Shown: positions 33,116-44,424, counted from the stretch's first letter. The stretch: 58,458 nt of DNA from Arthrobacter sp. ZGTC131 (GCF_002929275.1 NZ_PJIK01000019.1:1-58458), one strand, 5' to 3'. Translations and numbers: made by a program. The notes: generated by a model not told the origin, from the letters alone.

Positions 33116-33340
33116 GGCACCTTCATCAGCTTTTGTCCTGCAAATACACACTCTTCTTCGAGCCCTCTTTCCACCCCTTCTGACCGTAGCTTTACATAAC
33201 GCCGGCTATCGGTGAGTTTTCGTGCTCCGAGGGGACCGCTCCATGTAGTCTTTTGCAGGTCAGGGCGCACCCGCGAGGCGGATACGTGCTCATGACGGGT
33301 ACGGGACTCAGCCGATACCCCGCCAGTGAAGGAAGATCCG

Positions 33341-34444
33341 ATGCCCGAGGACGAGACATTTCTTCCAGCAGCCAGTCCCGCCGAACCGGCACACGTGGCG
33401 CCGGATGAAGCAGTGGACGGTGTCACTCTCCGGCGTCAGGTGCTGGAGATCATCAGCGATGTCCTGGCAGATTCCGATCCGCAAAAGGCGCGGGCCAGGG
33501 CCCAGCTGCATGCCCTGCTCGCGGCTCAGCCGAACGAGCCAGAACAGGCCCTGCTCCAGCACCTGATGGCCAGCAGGAACCTCACGGACGACCCGCACGA
33601 TGATCCATCGGCTGCCGGCAGTGCCTGGTCCGTCGGAGGCGACCACCACGCAACACCTCAGAGCTTGCCCGTATTGGTTGACCGGTCGGGCGAGAAGCCC
33701 ATCGAAGCCGCCTTGGATGACAGGATGCTGCTGACCGCCTTCCAGCCCATCAGGGAACTTCCGGCCGGCAAGGTGGCCGGATTTGAGGCGCTGGCACGGT
33801 TCGTCACGGGGGAGCGGGCCAGCACTGACGCCTGGTTTCAGGGGGCCGCAGCCATGGGACTGGGTCCGGACCTTGAAGTCGCCGCCCTGCATTGTGCTCT
33901 TTCGGCAGCAGGCCAGATCCCGCCGCACCTGTTCGTGGCGTTCAACCTCAGCCCGGCCACCTGCGCAGACCCCCGTGTTGCACCGCTCCTCCTTGAGGGG
34001 AGCGTCGCCCCGGACAGGATCATCGTCGAGATCATGGGCAAGATACCGGCCGGGGAACTGAACGCCCTTACGGACGCCATGAAATCATTGCGCCGGCGGG
34101 GTCTGCGCCTAGCCGTGGACGGTTCGGGCCCCGCCGCCGTTTCAGCCAAGCAGCTTCTTCAGCTTGTTCCGGACATCATCAAGCTCGACCGCAACTTTCT
34201 CGACAGTGTCCTGGAACCAACAGAGCCGACGGACCCACTTCCGGACATGCTCGATCTTGCCCGGCAGGCCGGGGCGGTGCTGTCCGCCGAGGGCATCGAA
34301 AGCCGTGAGCAACTCGCGGCGGCGATAGACATGGGCATGGTCATGGGCCAGGGCTACCTGCTGGGCCGGCCCTCCGTGGACCCCGACGACTGGTCAGCCT
34401 GGAACGCTGAGGCAGACTCGTCAGAGGTCCGGCACAACCCCTGA
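33341..34444 (+). CDS. EAL-domain protein with degenerate catalytic motif
   Basis: 367 residues from the ATG at 33341 (AAGGA upstream). A helical N-terminal part (about 1-110) precedes an EAL domain: FEALAR, FNLSP, IVEIMGK, DIIKLDRNFLD, EGIES and GQGYLLGRP are present. The usual DDFGTG is changed to VDGSGP, losing the second Asp needed for metal binding. Cyclic di-GMP hydrolysis is therefore doubtful; binding or protein-protein signalling is more likely. No GGDEF domain is attached and no membrane segment is seen. Confidence 0.85.
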   Translation: MPEDETFLPAASPAEPAHVAPDEAVDGVTLRRQVLEIISDVLADSDPQKARARAQLHALLAAQPNEPEQALLQHLMASRNLTDDPHDDPSAAGSAWSVGGDHHATPQSLPVLVDRSGEKPIEAALDDRMLLTAFQPIRELPAGKVAGFEALARFVTGERASTDAWFQGAAAMGLGPDLEVAALHCALSAAGQIPPHLFVAFNLSPATCADPRVAPLLLEGSVAPDRIIVEIMGKIPAGELNALTDAMKSLRRRGLRLAVDGSGPAAVSAKQLLQLVPDIIKLDRNFLDSVLEPTEPTDPLPDMLDLARQAGAVLSAEGIESREQLAAAIDMGMVMGQGYLLGRPSVDPDDWSAWNAEADSSEVRHNP

Positions 34445-34655
34445 TTTGGTTGGAGCGGATACGGCTCCATTTTTGGGTTTGCACGCCACCGACGAGCGGG
34501 AACCTTGGGACGCTTCTTGAGCACCGGGGGAGTGCCGCCAATGCGGCGGAATGTGGAGTACATTCCGTGGGATCCACCGCAGAACAAATGATCCACGTCC
34601 ACGTCGCTCTCTAAACCCTTGGCTTGGCCTTAAGTACCGCTCAATTGAAAAATAG

Positions 34656-34689
34656 TCAGGACTGGAAGCAGATTAGCTTCCAGTCCTGA
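34656..34689. terminator. Bidirectional hairpin terminator
   Basis: Perfect 14-bp stem (34656-34669 and 34676-34689), six-base loop, then TTGTGTTTATT. It separates the EAL gene from the convergent lsr2 gene. The 34445-34764 interval contains nothing else. Confidence 0.8.
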
Positions 34690-34764
34690 TTGTGTTTATT
34701 CCTATTGTTAGGGCTGAGGGATGCTCTGACGCTATACGGGAGGAACTACTCCTGACCTCATTGC

Positions 34765-35085
34765 CTAGTGTGCTGCTGAGTAGCGCTCCATCACGTCAGC
34801 CTGAATCCGGCCACGAGTGCTGATAGGAATTCCGTTCTCAATCGCCCAGGCGCGGACAGCCTTTGTATCGCTGACGCCCGCGCTGGGTCGTCCTGCTGAC
34901 CTGGCGCGTCCCGCCGCCTTGCGCGCAACGGCAGTGAATCTGTTCATCGCCTCACGCAGTTCGCTGGCGTGGGCATTATTGAGATCAATCTCATATTCAG
35001 CACCGTCGATAGAGAAAGTGATTGTTTCAGTCGCTTCGGAACCGTCAAGATCATCTTCAAGTGTGGTTATTACTCGTTTTGCCAT
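34765..35085 (-). CDS. lsr2: Lsr2-like nucleoid silencer
   Basis: 106 residues from MAKRVITTLEDDLDGSEATE (ATG at 35085; the frame is open 11 codons further). The N-terminal dimerisation domain is typical (ITFSIDGAEYEIDLNNAHAS, LREAMNRF) and is followed by a basic linker and the C-terminal DNA-binding domain (VRAWAIENGIPISTRGRIQ). Here the AT-hook-like loop reads STRGRI, where the family commonly has SxRGRI/V. Lsr2 silences AT-rich foreign DNA in actinobacteria. A plasmid copy can silence cargo such as the AT-rich genes next to it. Confidence 0.93.
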   Translation of the reverse strand: MAKRVITTLEDDLDGSEATETITFSIDGAEYEIDLNNAHASELREAMNRFTAVARKAAGRARSAGRPSAGVSDTKAVRAWAIENGIPISTRGRIQADVMERYSAAH

Positions 35086-35659
35086 ACGGGACAGATTACC
35101 ACTTGCTGAGGGAGTCAAATCCGGTATCGGCTTTAACTAATTCGGGAACAACTCCAATCAATTGAGACATTCGAATGTGCTTAAAAATCAAATCAATGGC
35201 GGAAAGAGGTGATGTCAGGCCGCAACGCGGGCGGCAGCGCCGTCGGGGCGCCCGTTTCGACCTACCCCAGGCGATCTGGCGAATTCCCGCTTGCAGACTC
35301 ACAGAGTGCCGACCGGACACGCTGAACCGGATTGGACCGCGGTTCATCCGCTGTCTTGGGTTTGCGTCCCGCCTGACGCTGGCGGTCCGGGCCAGGACAC
35401 GCAGGATGCCGGCCCCTTCTGAATCCTAGCTTGTCATAAGATCCCTTATCGGCGTTTGAAAATGAGCGGGGTCTCAAAGCCGGTGGCATGGGCGGATCAT
35501 GCGACACCGTCCAACACCCAAAGTCCCGAACTGTTGATACGTTGCCCACACGATCATTCAGAGCTGCCTGTTTTGCGCGCGGTTAAACCATCTGCTTCCA
35601 CTGCTTGGGCATAGTGCTACCAAAGTTGGGATAGGGTCCGCACAGTGATTGTTAACCGT
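35086..35659. other. AT-rich gene-free stretch upstream of lsr2
   Basis: It holds the lsr2 promoter side, the second copy of the dispersed repeat (35439-35472) and no gene I can support. Confidence 0.4.
35439..35472 (+). repeat. Dispersed repeat, copy B
   Basis: Begins AAGATCCCTTATCGGC and ends AAATGAGCGGGG; 29 of 34 bases match copy A at 31388-31421 in the same direction. The GTTTGAAAATGAGC part resembles the terminal repeats seen in some IS21-family elements, but no transposase remains nearby. Confidence 0.5.
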
Positions 35660-36964
35660 TCAGGAATGCTTTCGCCCCGGGTCCTTGGCGGCGGCTTCGT
35701 CGAGCAGGGTCTGGATGAGCTCTTCGGTCGTCTCGTAACCGCCTTCGCCGATGGTGACTTGCCGGACTGTGCCATTGGCGTCGATCAGGAAGCTGGTGGG
35801 CCAAGCTGAAACGCCATAGTCGGTCCAGGTTGAATAATTGTTGTCGAGTGCTATGGGATAGTCGACGTTTAGTCGTCCGGCTCCATCCATCACATTTCCG
35901 GTGTCGCGTTCGAACGTGTATTCAGGGGTGTGCACTCCGATCACTTCGAATCCCTGAGCCTGGTAAGTGTCGTGCCAAGCGGTGATGTGTTCGATGGTCC
36001 GCTGGCAGTTGATGCAGGAAAAGGCCCAGAAATCGACGAGCACCACTTTTCCCCGCAGCGACTGCAGGTCAAGACTGGTGTTACCAGGCGTGTTGAGCCA
36101 TTGCTGAATACCCGTAAGCTGTGGCGCGGGCCCGCAGTCCTGCTCGCCGGATTGTCCAGTCCAGGCATCTTCTACGCATGATGTAAGGCGTTGGCTGACT
36201 GCCGCGCCGTCCGGGGCGATGACAGGGGCGGGGATCGTTTTCTCGATGCTCTCACTGATGGCTGTGGTGTAGTCGGGGATGGCGCGCTGAAGTGCATCGG
36301 TCAGATTGAATGTCAGCCCGCCGGCCAGCGTGATGGCTGCAATGCCAGCCCCCACGTTCAAGGCTCGCCGTTTGCGGCGGAAAGCCGCCGTGCGTTCGGC
36401 AACGGCGCGGCCGGCTAAGGCGAAGACCAGAAGGGGAATCGCTGTTCCAACGGCGAATGATGTGGTCAGGACCACGGTATCGAAGCCAATGCTTCCGGTT
36501 GCCCCGGCGATCGTAATGGCTGCAATCACCGGTCCCGCGCATGGCACATATACGGCACCCAGTACGAGTCCGAGCACGAACCCGCCTCGATCGGTTCCAA
36601 CTTGACGTTGAGGGATCCGAGAAAAGGGCTTTTCCAGAATTGTCTCGAATCTGGGAAAGATCATTCCGATTCCAAGCAGGGCCAATGCGATGATGCCTGA
36701 CCAGCGGATGACCGTTTCTGGGATGGGGAGCGCAGACAATACCAACGTACCCACCAGGGTGAAGACACTGAAACTGAGCACTAGGCCGGCGACGACGAGA
36801 TACGGTCGGCGGCCGCCACTTGCCGGCTCGTTTCCTTCTTGGGCAAGACGAGCTCCGCGGGCGCCACCGGACAGGAAAAGCACGGGGAGAACCGGCAGTA
36901 TGCATGGGGAAATGCCTGTGATAAGTCCTCCGAGCAGGCCCACCAGGGCAAGAGAAGGATCCAT
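35660..36964 (-). CDS. dipZ: DipZ-like CcdA-thioredoxin fusion
   Basis: A 434-residue membrane protein. The N-terminal CcdA/DsbD-type domain has six or so helices with paired cysteines in SPCILP (21) and VPCAGP (141). An extracytoplasmic linker follows, then a TlpA-type thioredoxin domain (about 285-430) with FSCINC (317-320) and the cis-Pro WPTSF. Proteins of this type carry reducing power across the membrane to outside thiols. Longer relatives have an extra C-terminal carbohydrate-binding-like domain that is absent here. The start overlaps the stop of the upstream small gene (TGATG). Confidence 0.88.
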   Translation of the reverse strand: MDPSLALVGLLGGLITGISPCILPVLPVLFLSGGARGARLAQEGNEPASGGRRPYLVVAGLVLSFSVFTLVGTLVLSALPIPETVIRWSGIIALALLGIGMIFPRFETILEKPFSRIPQRQVGTDRGGFVLGLVLGAVYVPCAGPVIAAITIAGATGSIGFDTVVLTTSFAVGTAIPLLVFALAGRAVAERTAAFRRKRRALNVGAGIAAITLAGGLTFNLTDALQRAIPDYTTAISESIEKTIPAPVIAPDGAAVSQRLTSCVEDAWTGQSGEQDCGPAPQLTGIQQWLNTPGNTSLDLQSLRGKVVLVDFWAFSCINCQRTIEHITAWHDTYQAQGFEVIGVHTPEYTFERDTGNVMDGAGRLNVDYPIALDNNYSTWTDYGVSAWPTSFLIDANGTVRQVTIGEGGYETTEELIQTLLDEAAAKDPGRKHS

Positions 36965-37344
36965 CAGGACGCAATGCCCTGGAGCAGGAATGGTTCAAAA
37001 CCGGCCGCAAGCATGGATCCAAAGCGATGGTCACCGCCGCCGTTGGGGCCTACCGGCCCTTGTTCCTCCTGCTCTGGATACTTAGGGTCCGTGTGTGCGA
37101 CGGGAACCCCAGCCAATGCAACAGCCGCCCTTGCTGCCCGGGGTCGCCGAGGACCGCCGAAGTGGCCACGCGACCCGGTTACGAGTGCGGTCATCTCGGT
37201 GGCTGACGAGGCCGCGTCGTCATCCGGCAGTCCCCGGATCGTGGCTTTTGGCGTATCAGTATCCTTGGGGGAGTTAGTCGTGGCCTCTTCCCACGGCCCA
37301 GCGCCGCAGTTCTTGGCGAGAACGAATTTAACAAGATCGGGCAT
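36964..37344 (-). CDS. Hypothetical protein coupled to dipZ-like gene
   Basis: A 126-residue protein with a good AAGGA ribosome site. The beginning [20 protein letters not shown] looks natural, but the centre is rich in Arg/Pro/Ala and of low complexity. No signal peptide or membrane helix is seen. It overlaps the dipZ-like start by one base, so it probably influences translation of that gene. No family recognised. Confidence 0.5.
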   Translation of the reverse strand: MPDLVKFVLAKNCGAGPWEEATTNSPKDTDTPKATIRGLPDDDAASSATEMTALVTGSRGHFGGPRRPRAARAAVALAGVPVAHTDPKYPEQEEQGPVGPNGGGDHRFGSMLAAGFEPFLLQGIAS

Positions 37345-38121
37345 CTGGTCCTTCTTTCGCTAACCGCAAGTCCGCTGCGGCGAGTAGTTTGAATTGGTTT
37401 GCAGTGGCCTTATCAGGCAGTGCCCTTCCTGGATGGATGGGGCGTCTCAGGACTGAGGGTGTGCGTGCGGGAAATGTCGGTCTCTCCGCCACCCGTCATC
37501 CGGTCCCTCCAAGCCAAAGCAGGGCTACGGCTGTCAGGGCGTCGTCACCTATGGGAGTCGTATGAATTGACGAAGGTGGTGCCGGCGATAGGGGCAGTTC
37601 CAACGTGTGACTTCGTTCAAGTACAGCGTTTCGAGCTCGGTGCGGGACTTGAAGGTGCATCTTCGGCGTCGACGCAAGCCTAGGGAACGTTCCGGGCGGG
37701 GGAATGGGACCGCTACGCAGTACTCCTTCTTCCGGGTAGTCCGGCATAGGGATTCTTTCCCCGTTGAATGCCTGAGGAACGGCCGCTCGGTACGGGTCCA
37801 GGAAGGTGTAACGAACGTTCTGACTCAGTACACACCTAGGCCATGACAGACGCAGCAGCCCCTGGGCGTCGCGCCACAGCAGTTACGAGGGCTTCGGGGG
37901 TCGCTCCGGTAATCGTTTGCGCCTTCACGGCGGCGGAGCTACCGCGGGGCGGTGGCAAGCGCGCCCACGCTGGCCCGGGTACTAGTTTTTCTCAACTGCG
38001 GTGCTCGTTTCGTTGGCGGTAGCGGAGTGCTGCCGCAGTTTCTCGCTCGGAACCGTTTTGCATTTGTTTGTCCCTTTCTGATCACGCTGCGCAGGGCCTC
38101 CCAGCTGACTCGCCTGGCATG
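37345..38121. other. Gene-free stretch
   Basis: About 780 bases with only short frames and no family similarity on either strand. Probably degraded DNA; nothing can be supported. Confidence 0.4.
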
Positions 38122-38634
38122 TTAGTAGGCGTAGTCGCCTCCGTCGTAGTGTCTGGTGGTCTCCTCGGCCGAGCTTCCGCCAAAGGCCTCGGTCGAGCCG
38201 TCACCGGCAGCCTCAGCGTACAAACCGCTCCAAAGGTAGGCGCTAACGATTTCCGAGGCTATGACGTACCCGGCGACGGTTCCGAGAACCGAGCGGGAGT
38301 CGGCTCCGCTCCCGCCCTCCCCCAAGGTGCGGGTGAGCGCGCCGGGCTGGTGTCGTTCAGCCCGGGCCGCTGTCTTGGCCAGGGTTGCGGGCTGGGCATC
38401 CGCAGGGCGATCGTCCGTTGTGGGAGCGTTCTGCGTGAAGCGCTCGAAGAGGACATCGAGCTGGGCCGGTGTGAGCTTGCTGAACGCCTCAACGTGCACC
38501 TGCTCGATTTTTTCGGTCGGTGCGTTACTTAGCACTTGCTGGTACCGCTCGACGGCGACTTCATCCTCCGTGCGGGCTGGGGTTTCGCGATCGCGCACGG
38601 TTGCGCGGCCGAGGAAACGGTTAAGAAATGCCAT
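38122..38634 (-). CDS. Hypothetical protein with C-terminal hydrophobic segment
   Basis: 170 residues from the ATG at 38634 (AGGAA upstream). It opens MAFLNRFLGRATV, has a helical middle (VERYQQVLSNAPTEKIEQVH, KLTPAQLDVLFERFTQ), an Ala/Arg-rich linker and a hydrophobic stretch near 120-145 (VLGTVAGYVIASEIVSAYLW). It ends in an acidic Gly/Tyr-rich tail. No enzyme motif is visible. The interval 38635-39025 upstream contains no gene. Confidence 0.6.
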   Translation of the reverse strand: MAFLNRFLGRATVRDRETPARTEDEVAVERYQQVLSNAPTEKIEQVHVEAFSKLTPAQLDVLFERFTQNAPTTDDRPADAQPATLAKTAARAERHQPGALTRTLGEGGSGADSRSVLGTVAGYVIASEIVSAYLWSGLYAEAAGDGSTEAFGGSSAEETTRHYDGGDYAY

Positions 38635-39025
38635 GGGAATGTTCCTAATTTCTGGTGGTTGTTCGGTTATGGGTGCCATGGTCGGGCCAGGCTGGTTCGC
38701 GGTGACGAGCTACCCGTCGCCAGCGAAGGAGGGGCCATGTTGTGTATTGGGTCAAGAGGGACACTTGAGTCGACCGGTCGTTTTCAATACGCAAGAGGGT
38801 GCGTACGCTCTCAGGTTCCAGATCTTGGCATCCCAGATCTCCGGACTGGCGCTGGCATGCAGCACCGATGGGACAGGTACCGCCTCACCCGCACCACAAA
38901 AGCTATCCATGCCATTGGCATTCCCCCGGGTTTGTACCGGCGTACGTCCAAGTCACTGAGCCTCACCCCGGGCTTGCAGTTCTAGGAGCGACGGCAGAGT
39001 CATGCCCGGAGCCGAAGCAGGGTAG

Positions 39026-39382
39026 CTAAAACCACCACAGGTGGGAGTGGGGAGTACCTTCGCCGTTTCGGAGCCTATGTGGCTGCTCAACCATTCTGGT
39101 GCTGAGTTGGCGAGCCCTGGATACGACGGGTGTCTTGGCCGGCTTCCTCCTTCGGCTCAGTACGCCGCGTATCGCTGGATACCGGACTCCTGACATGATC
39201 ACGGCAAGGCCCAATGCAATGATCAGGATGTTTTGCAGCTGAACCTGCTGCCACAAATCCAACAGAAGGATCAGCAAGGCCAGCCCTCCCATGACCGCCA
39301 TGAAACAAAGGCCTGGACGGCCGGAATGCGGTTCTAAACCGCGTTCGAACATGCGGTCGTCCTTTTCTACGTGCTGAGTCAT
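39026..39382 (-). CDS. Small predicted membrane protein
   Basis: 118 residues with an AAGGAT ribosome site. Two adjacent hydrophobic helices (LCFMAVMGGLALLILLLDLW and NILIIALGLAVIMSGV) are followed by a basic cytoplasmic tail. No family recognised. Confidence 0.55.
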   Translation of the reverse strand: MTQHVEKDDRMFERGLEPHSGRPGLCFMAVMGGLALLILLLDLWQQVQLQNILIIALGLAVIMSGVRYPAIRGVLSRRRKPAKTPVVSRARQLSTRMVEQPHRLRNGEGTPHSHLWWF

Positions 39383-39550
39383 TGATCATCCTTTATTCGT
39401 GGGGGTGAACTCCCGAAGAGGGCATCGTTCAGGCAATCCGGTCCAGGGAATCACGTGCACACCCGAGGGGACGGATGGTGCAGAAGCGGGCGTCGGAACG
39501 TCGCGGCCTTCAGGGCCTGCCGGAACGGGCTAAGTTTCGGCAGCCAACTC

Positions 39551-39610
39551 GTCACCTGTTAAGCAGGTTATGATTTTTGCATATCAATGCATCACCTGTC
39601 AAAGTGGTGA
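39551..39610 (+). promoter_or_regulatory. Paired CGNR operators upstream of the first CGNR gene
   Basis: Two sites of the form TCACC-N9-GGTGA: TCACC at 39552 with GGTTA at 39566 (one mismatch half), and TCACC at 39592 with GGTGA at 39606. They are exactly 40 bp apart. The second ends one base before the ATG, so binding would block translation initiation or a leaderless start. Confidence 0.65.
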
Positions 39611-39611
39611 C

Positions 39612-40166
39612 ATGAAGCATTCCTTCCTCAGCGGTAACCCGGCGCTTGATTTCGCCGCGACGCTCCGCTCACGGCGCGGGGCACCTTTTGAGATGCTGAC
39701 CTCCGCGGAAAGCCTTGATTCCTGGTTTCTCGAGTCCGGGATCGTCAATGAAAGCACCCGATGTAAACCAGCGGACGTTCGGCAGGCGGTGTCGGTCCGG
39801 GAGGCCATCTACTCTCTGGTTCTCGCCCGAATGGGTGGAGAAGAGTACAGCAGCGAGGCCCTCTCGACGGTGAATGACGCGGCCCGTACCCCGCCTGCCG
39901 TCCCGCAGCTCAGGCCTGGCGGCCGGCATATCGAAGCGACTTCGTCCCAGGCATTGTCCACTGTTGTCCGCCACGCGATCGAGGTTCTCAGCGGAGCGGA
40001 TGCACCGCTGCTCAAGGAGTGCGCTGACCCTGAGTGCAGGCGGGTTTTCATCGACAGCTCCCGTGGAGGCCGCCGTGAGTGGTGCAGCATGGAGCCATGC
40101 GGCAACAGGATGAAGGCGGCCGCCTACCGGGCCCGCAAGAGAAAAGAACGGCAAGTTTCCCTGTAG
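39612..40166 (+). CDS. CGNR zinc-finger regulator, first copy
   Basis: A 184-residue protein of the ABATE/CGNR family. The N-terminal domain starts MKHSFLSGNPALDFAATLRS; the C-terminal zinc finger is CADPECRRVFIDSSRGGRRE followed by WCSMEPCGNRMKAAAYRARK, with the four Cys and the CGNR box. Such proteins are probable transcription regulators. The ATG at 39612 has no ribosome site but directly abuts an operator, which points to a leaderless transcript. The protein is closely similar to the second copy at 46900. Confidence 0.85.
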   Translation: MKHSFLSGNPALDFAATLRSRRGAPFEMLTSAESLDSWFLESGIVNESTRCKPADVRQAVSVREAIYSLVLARMGGEEYSSEALSTVNDAARTPPAVPQLRPGGRHIEATSSQALSTVVRHAIEVLSGADAPLLKECADPECRRVFIDSSRGGRREWCSMEPCGNRMKAAAYRARKRKERQVSL

Positions 40167-40251
40167 ACGCGGCGGGAGGCATCCCTGCCAGCGATCTAGA
40201 GCTTCGCGCATGCCTACCGCGAGCCAGGCTTGAAGATTGCAGAAGGGGCTA

Positions 40252-40422
40252 TCAGTCACGTGCCAGCCGCTGGCCACTGAGCGCCTGGCGCTTAATGCGT
40301 CCCTCCGCCTGATGAGTGGTCCATGCCGCGTTGACGAGCCCGATGTGGCTGAAAGCTTGGGGGAAGTTGCCGAGCTGTTCGCCACTCTCCGAATCAATTT
40401 CCTCACTGAGGAGGCGAAGCCG
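40252..40422 (-). pseudogene. GH15 glycosidase C-terminal remnant
   Basis: The minus strand encodes RLLSEEIDSESGEQLGNF and PQAFSHIGLVNAAW, which is the conserved C-terminal end of GH15 glucoamylase/trehalase-like enzymes. Upstream of it the similarity stops and no catalytic part is present, so only about the last 50 residues survive. The remaining 40423-40870 stretch holds no gene. Confidence 0.7.
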
Positions 40423-40870
40423 TTCGGATGAGTTTTCAGCTCCTCGAAAACGACTTCCTCGTCCCCGATTCTGGCGGGCGTACTTGAAGATGTTCGCAGA
40501 CGAATGGATGAGACGACCTCGCCTAGGAAGGGAGATCGCGACGCCTGTAGTAGGTGGCAGCATCAAGGATTGTCGACAACCGCAGGACCTTCCGGGAACA
40601 GGCTCAGCGGCGACGCTGCCCGATGGCTCGTTTGTCGGGACCGCCAGGTCCTCCATCATCATCGCCGCGGTCGATTCGAGCCCATCTTCGCAGCCTTTTT
40701 CAATATCCAGGCAGCCGACTTAGGGTTTCCGCTCTGCCGCTGCCCCTACGCCAGGCGCAGGGGTTAGCTTTACGGAATCGCGGTTACCGGCATTAAGAAT
40801 CACCGAGAAGTGGCCTGGAATTATCCAAACTTTCTTGCGCCGCGGGTTTCCCGAAGTTATCCAGCCGGCC

Positions 40871-41830
40871 TTACTTGACGATGCCCTTTTCCTTGAGCCA
40901 CCCTGCGGCGGCGTCCTTCGCGCTCTGCTTCTGATCGCCGCTGACTGCCCGGTTGAGGCTGATGAGGTCCTCCGTTGTCAGGATCCTGGACACGTTGTTC
41001 AGGGCTTCCTTGGCCTTGTCCGTCATCTTGGCGCTGTTGTAGAGGGGCAGCACCTGCTGTGCCTTGAAGTTACTCTTCGGGTCTTCCAGCACCACCAGGT
41101 CGTTGTCCGCAATGGAGGGCGTGGTGGTGTAGATGTCGGCGACCTGGACCTCGTCCTTCAGGAGTGCCTGCAGGGTCAGGTTGCCTCCGCCGTCGCTAAA
41201 GGGCTTGAGGGCCTTGAGCTCGCAGCCGTAATTTTTTTTGAGGCCGGGGAAACCGGCGGAACGTGTTTCGAAGGTGGCCGGCGCCGCGATGGTGAAGTCC
41301 TTGCACACCTTGGCAAGGTCCTCGATGGACTTGAGCTGGTGCTTCTCGGCGGTGGCCTTGGTGACCACCATGGCGTCCTTATTCTCGGCCTTGGCCGGCT
41401 CCAGTACTCCGAGGCCCTCGGGGAGCTTCTCTGGCAGTGCCTTGTAGACATCGTCTGCGGAGACCTCGGGCGCCTCCGGGTCCACATGCGAGAGCAGGTT
41501 GCCGGAGTAGTCCGGAACAACGTCCACGGAACCGTCCTGCACGGCCTTGAAGTAGATCTCACGGGAGCCGATGTTCGGCTTGGTGGTGGCCGTGATGCCC
41601 ACCGCGGCGAGGGCACCGGCGTAGATCTCGGCGATGGTCTGGCTTTCCGGGAAGTCCGCGGACCCGACAACCAGGGAGCCCCCGGCCGCCGGGCTTCCAG
41701 CGCTGGTGGTCGGGCCCGACAGCGGGTCGCCGCCGCCACCGCAGGCGGAAATCGCCAGGGCGATGCCGACGCCTGCGGCGAGGCCGCCGAGGCTGCGGCG
41801 GGTGACAGTCGAGTGGGTGGGATGCTTCAT
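40871..41830 (-). CDS. Osmoprotectant ABC transporter, substrate-binding lipoprotein
   Basis: A 319-residue protein with a twin-arginine-like TRRSLGG start, hydrophobic core and lipobox ISAC (Cys about 30). The mature part is an OpuAC/ProX-type binding protein: LVVGSADFPESQTIAEIYAG, DVVPDYSGNLLSHV, ALLKDEVQVADIYTTTPSI. Such proteins capture glycine betaine, choline or related compounds outside the cell. It is last in a four-gene operon with 4-base overlaps. Confidence 0.92.
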   Translation of the reverse strand: MKHPTHSTVTRRSLGGLAAGVGIALAISACGGGGDPLSGPTTSAGSPAAGGSLVVGSADFPESQTIAEIYAGALAAVGITATTKPNIGSREIYFKAVQDGSVDVVPDYSGNLLSHVDPEAPEVSADDVYKALPEKLPEGLGVLEPAKAENKDAMVVTKATAEKHQLKSIEDLAKVCKDFTIAAPATFETRSAGFPGLKKNYGCELKALKPFSDGGGNLTLQALLKDEVQVADIYTTTPSIADNDLVVLEDPKSNFKAQQVLPLYNSAKMTDKAKEALNNVSRILTTEDLISLNRAVSGDQKQSAKDAAAGWLKEKGIVK

Positions 41831-42555
41831 GAGGTGCCTCCTTGAACAGCGGCAGCTGAGAGATCGGCGGCGGCCTTGCGGCCGCCCCTGGGACCGGTGG
41901 TAAGCCCGGGGGAAACGAGCAGCCTCTGCGCGGCCGCAAGGACGAGGTCGACGGCGATCGCCAGGGCGGCGATGAGGAGCGAGCCTGCCAGCATGCGGGG
42001 GAAGTCCTGAAGGACCAGCCCGTCGAAGAGGTAGCGGCCGAGACCGCCAAGCGGCAGGTAGGCCACCACGGACACGGTCGCGATTACCTGCAGCACGGCG
42101 GTGCGCAGGCCGCCGAACATCACCTGAAGGCCGTTGGGAAGTTCTACACGAAACAGGATCTGCAGTTCCTTCATGCCCATGGCCCGTGCGGCGTCAACCA
42201 CCGTTTCGTTCACGCTGGAGATGCCTGCGTACGTCCCTGCCAGCAGCGGCGGAACCGTGAGGATCACCAGTGCCCACACCGGCGGCATGAGGCCGCTGCC
42301 GGCGATCAGCGCGAAGAGCACCAGCAGGCCCAGGGTGGGCAGCGCGCGCAGGGCACCGGCCACGGCCACGGCCGCAACCCTCCCCCGCCCGGTGTGTCCG
42401 ATGTAGAGCCCCACGGGCACGGCGAGGGCGGCGGCAATGAGCAGGACCAGGCCGCTGTATTGCAGGTGCTCGAGCAGCCGGGCGGCGATGCCGGAACTCC
42501 CCCGCCAGCGGGCCGGGTCAGCGAGCCAGGCGAATGTTTCGGTGAAGAGGTTCAT
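41827..42555 (-). CDS. Osmoprotectant ABC transporter permease (OpuCD-like)
   Basis: A 242-residue inner-membrane permease with five to six helices and the EAA-type loop ARAMGMKELQILFRVELPNG. The C-terminal SLLIAALAIAVDLVLAAAQR helix is typical of the family. It overlaps both neighbours by four bases and pairs with the other permease to form the channel. Confidence 0.92.
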   Translation of the reverse strand: MNLFTETFAWLADPARWRGSSGIAARLLEHLQYSGLVLLIAAALAVPVGLYIGHTGRGRVAAVAVAGALRALPTLGLLVLFALIAGSGLMPPVWALVILTVPPLLAGTYAGISSVNETVVDAARAMGMKELQILFRVELPNGLQVMFGGLRTAVLQVIATVSVVAYLPLGGLGRYLFDGLVLQDFPRMLAGSLLIAALAIAVDLVLAAAQRLLVSPGLTTGPRGGRKAAADLSAAAVQGGTS

Positions 42556-43264
42556 GGCTGCGCCCCCGCATGGACGTGGGTGTCGGCGATGTATTCCGCG
42601 CTCGTCACCGACTCGGCCCGGCTTGATCCTGCAGTCGCCCGGGTCCAGGGCGTGAGCAGCCGCTCCATGAGGACGAGCACGCCGTCCATCAGCAGTGCCA
42701 GCAGCAGGATCGCGAGGATGCCCACCACCACCTCCGTGACAAAGGTCCGCTGCAGCCCGTCAGTGAAGAGGATCCCCAGGTTGCCCACGCCGAGCAGCGC
42801 GGCGACGCTCACCAGCGAGATGTTGCTGACGGACACCACGCGCAGGCCGGCGAACAGGACCGGCAGGGAGAGGGGCAGGTCGATGTGCAAAAAGCGGGCC
42901 GCGGGTTTGTAGCCCATTGCCACCGCCGCCTGCCTGAGGTCATCGTCCACGGAGTCGAAGGCGTCCATGGCCGCCCTCACCAGCAGCGCCACCGCGTAGA
43001 TGGTCAGGGCGATGATGACGTTCAGAGGGTCAAGGATCCGGGTTCCCAGCAAGGGAGGCAGGATGATGAAGAGCGCCAGTGACGGGATGGTATAGAGCAG
43101 CGAACTGACGGTGGCGACAAGGGACCTCAGCGCTGGGTGGCGGCGGGAGGCCTGCGCCAGCGGGATGGAGATCAGCAGTCCCAGGATCATCGGGATCAGC
43201 GCGAGCACCATGTGTTGCGCCGCGAGCCCGGCAACCATGCCGATGTTGGCCAGGAACCAGTCCA

Positions 43265-43265
<1 letters not shown>
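42552..43265 (-). CDS. Osmoprotectant ABC transporter permease (OpuCB-like)
   Basis: A 237-residue permease, paralogous to its neighbour, with LYTIPSLALFIILPPLLGTR and the EAA loop DLRQAAVAMGYKPAARFLHI followed by DLPLSLP. Its start overlaps the ATPase stop by one base. Substrate preference among quaternary amines cannot be told from the sequence. Confidence 0.92.
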
Positions 43266-44365
<1,100 letters not shown>

Positions 44366-44424
44366 TCCCGGGCTTGCCTAACTGTTGGCACCATCGGACG
44401 ACGGCGGTGTGCCGTCCCGCACGA

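Noticed and set aside
40835-41845. Plus-strand frame of 336 codons
   Set aside because: Antisense to the clear substrate-binding lipoprotein of the ABC operon.
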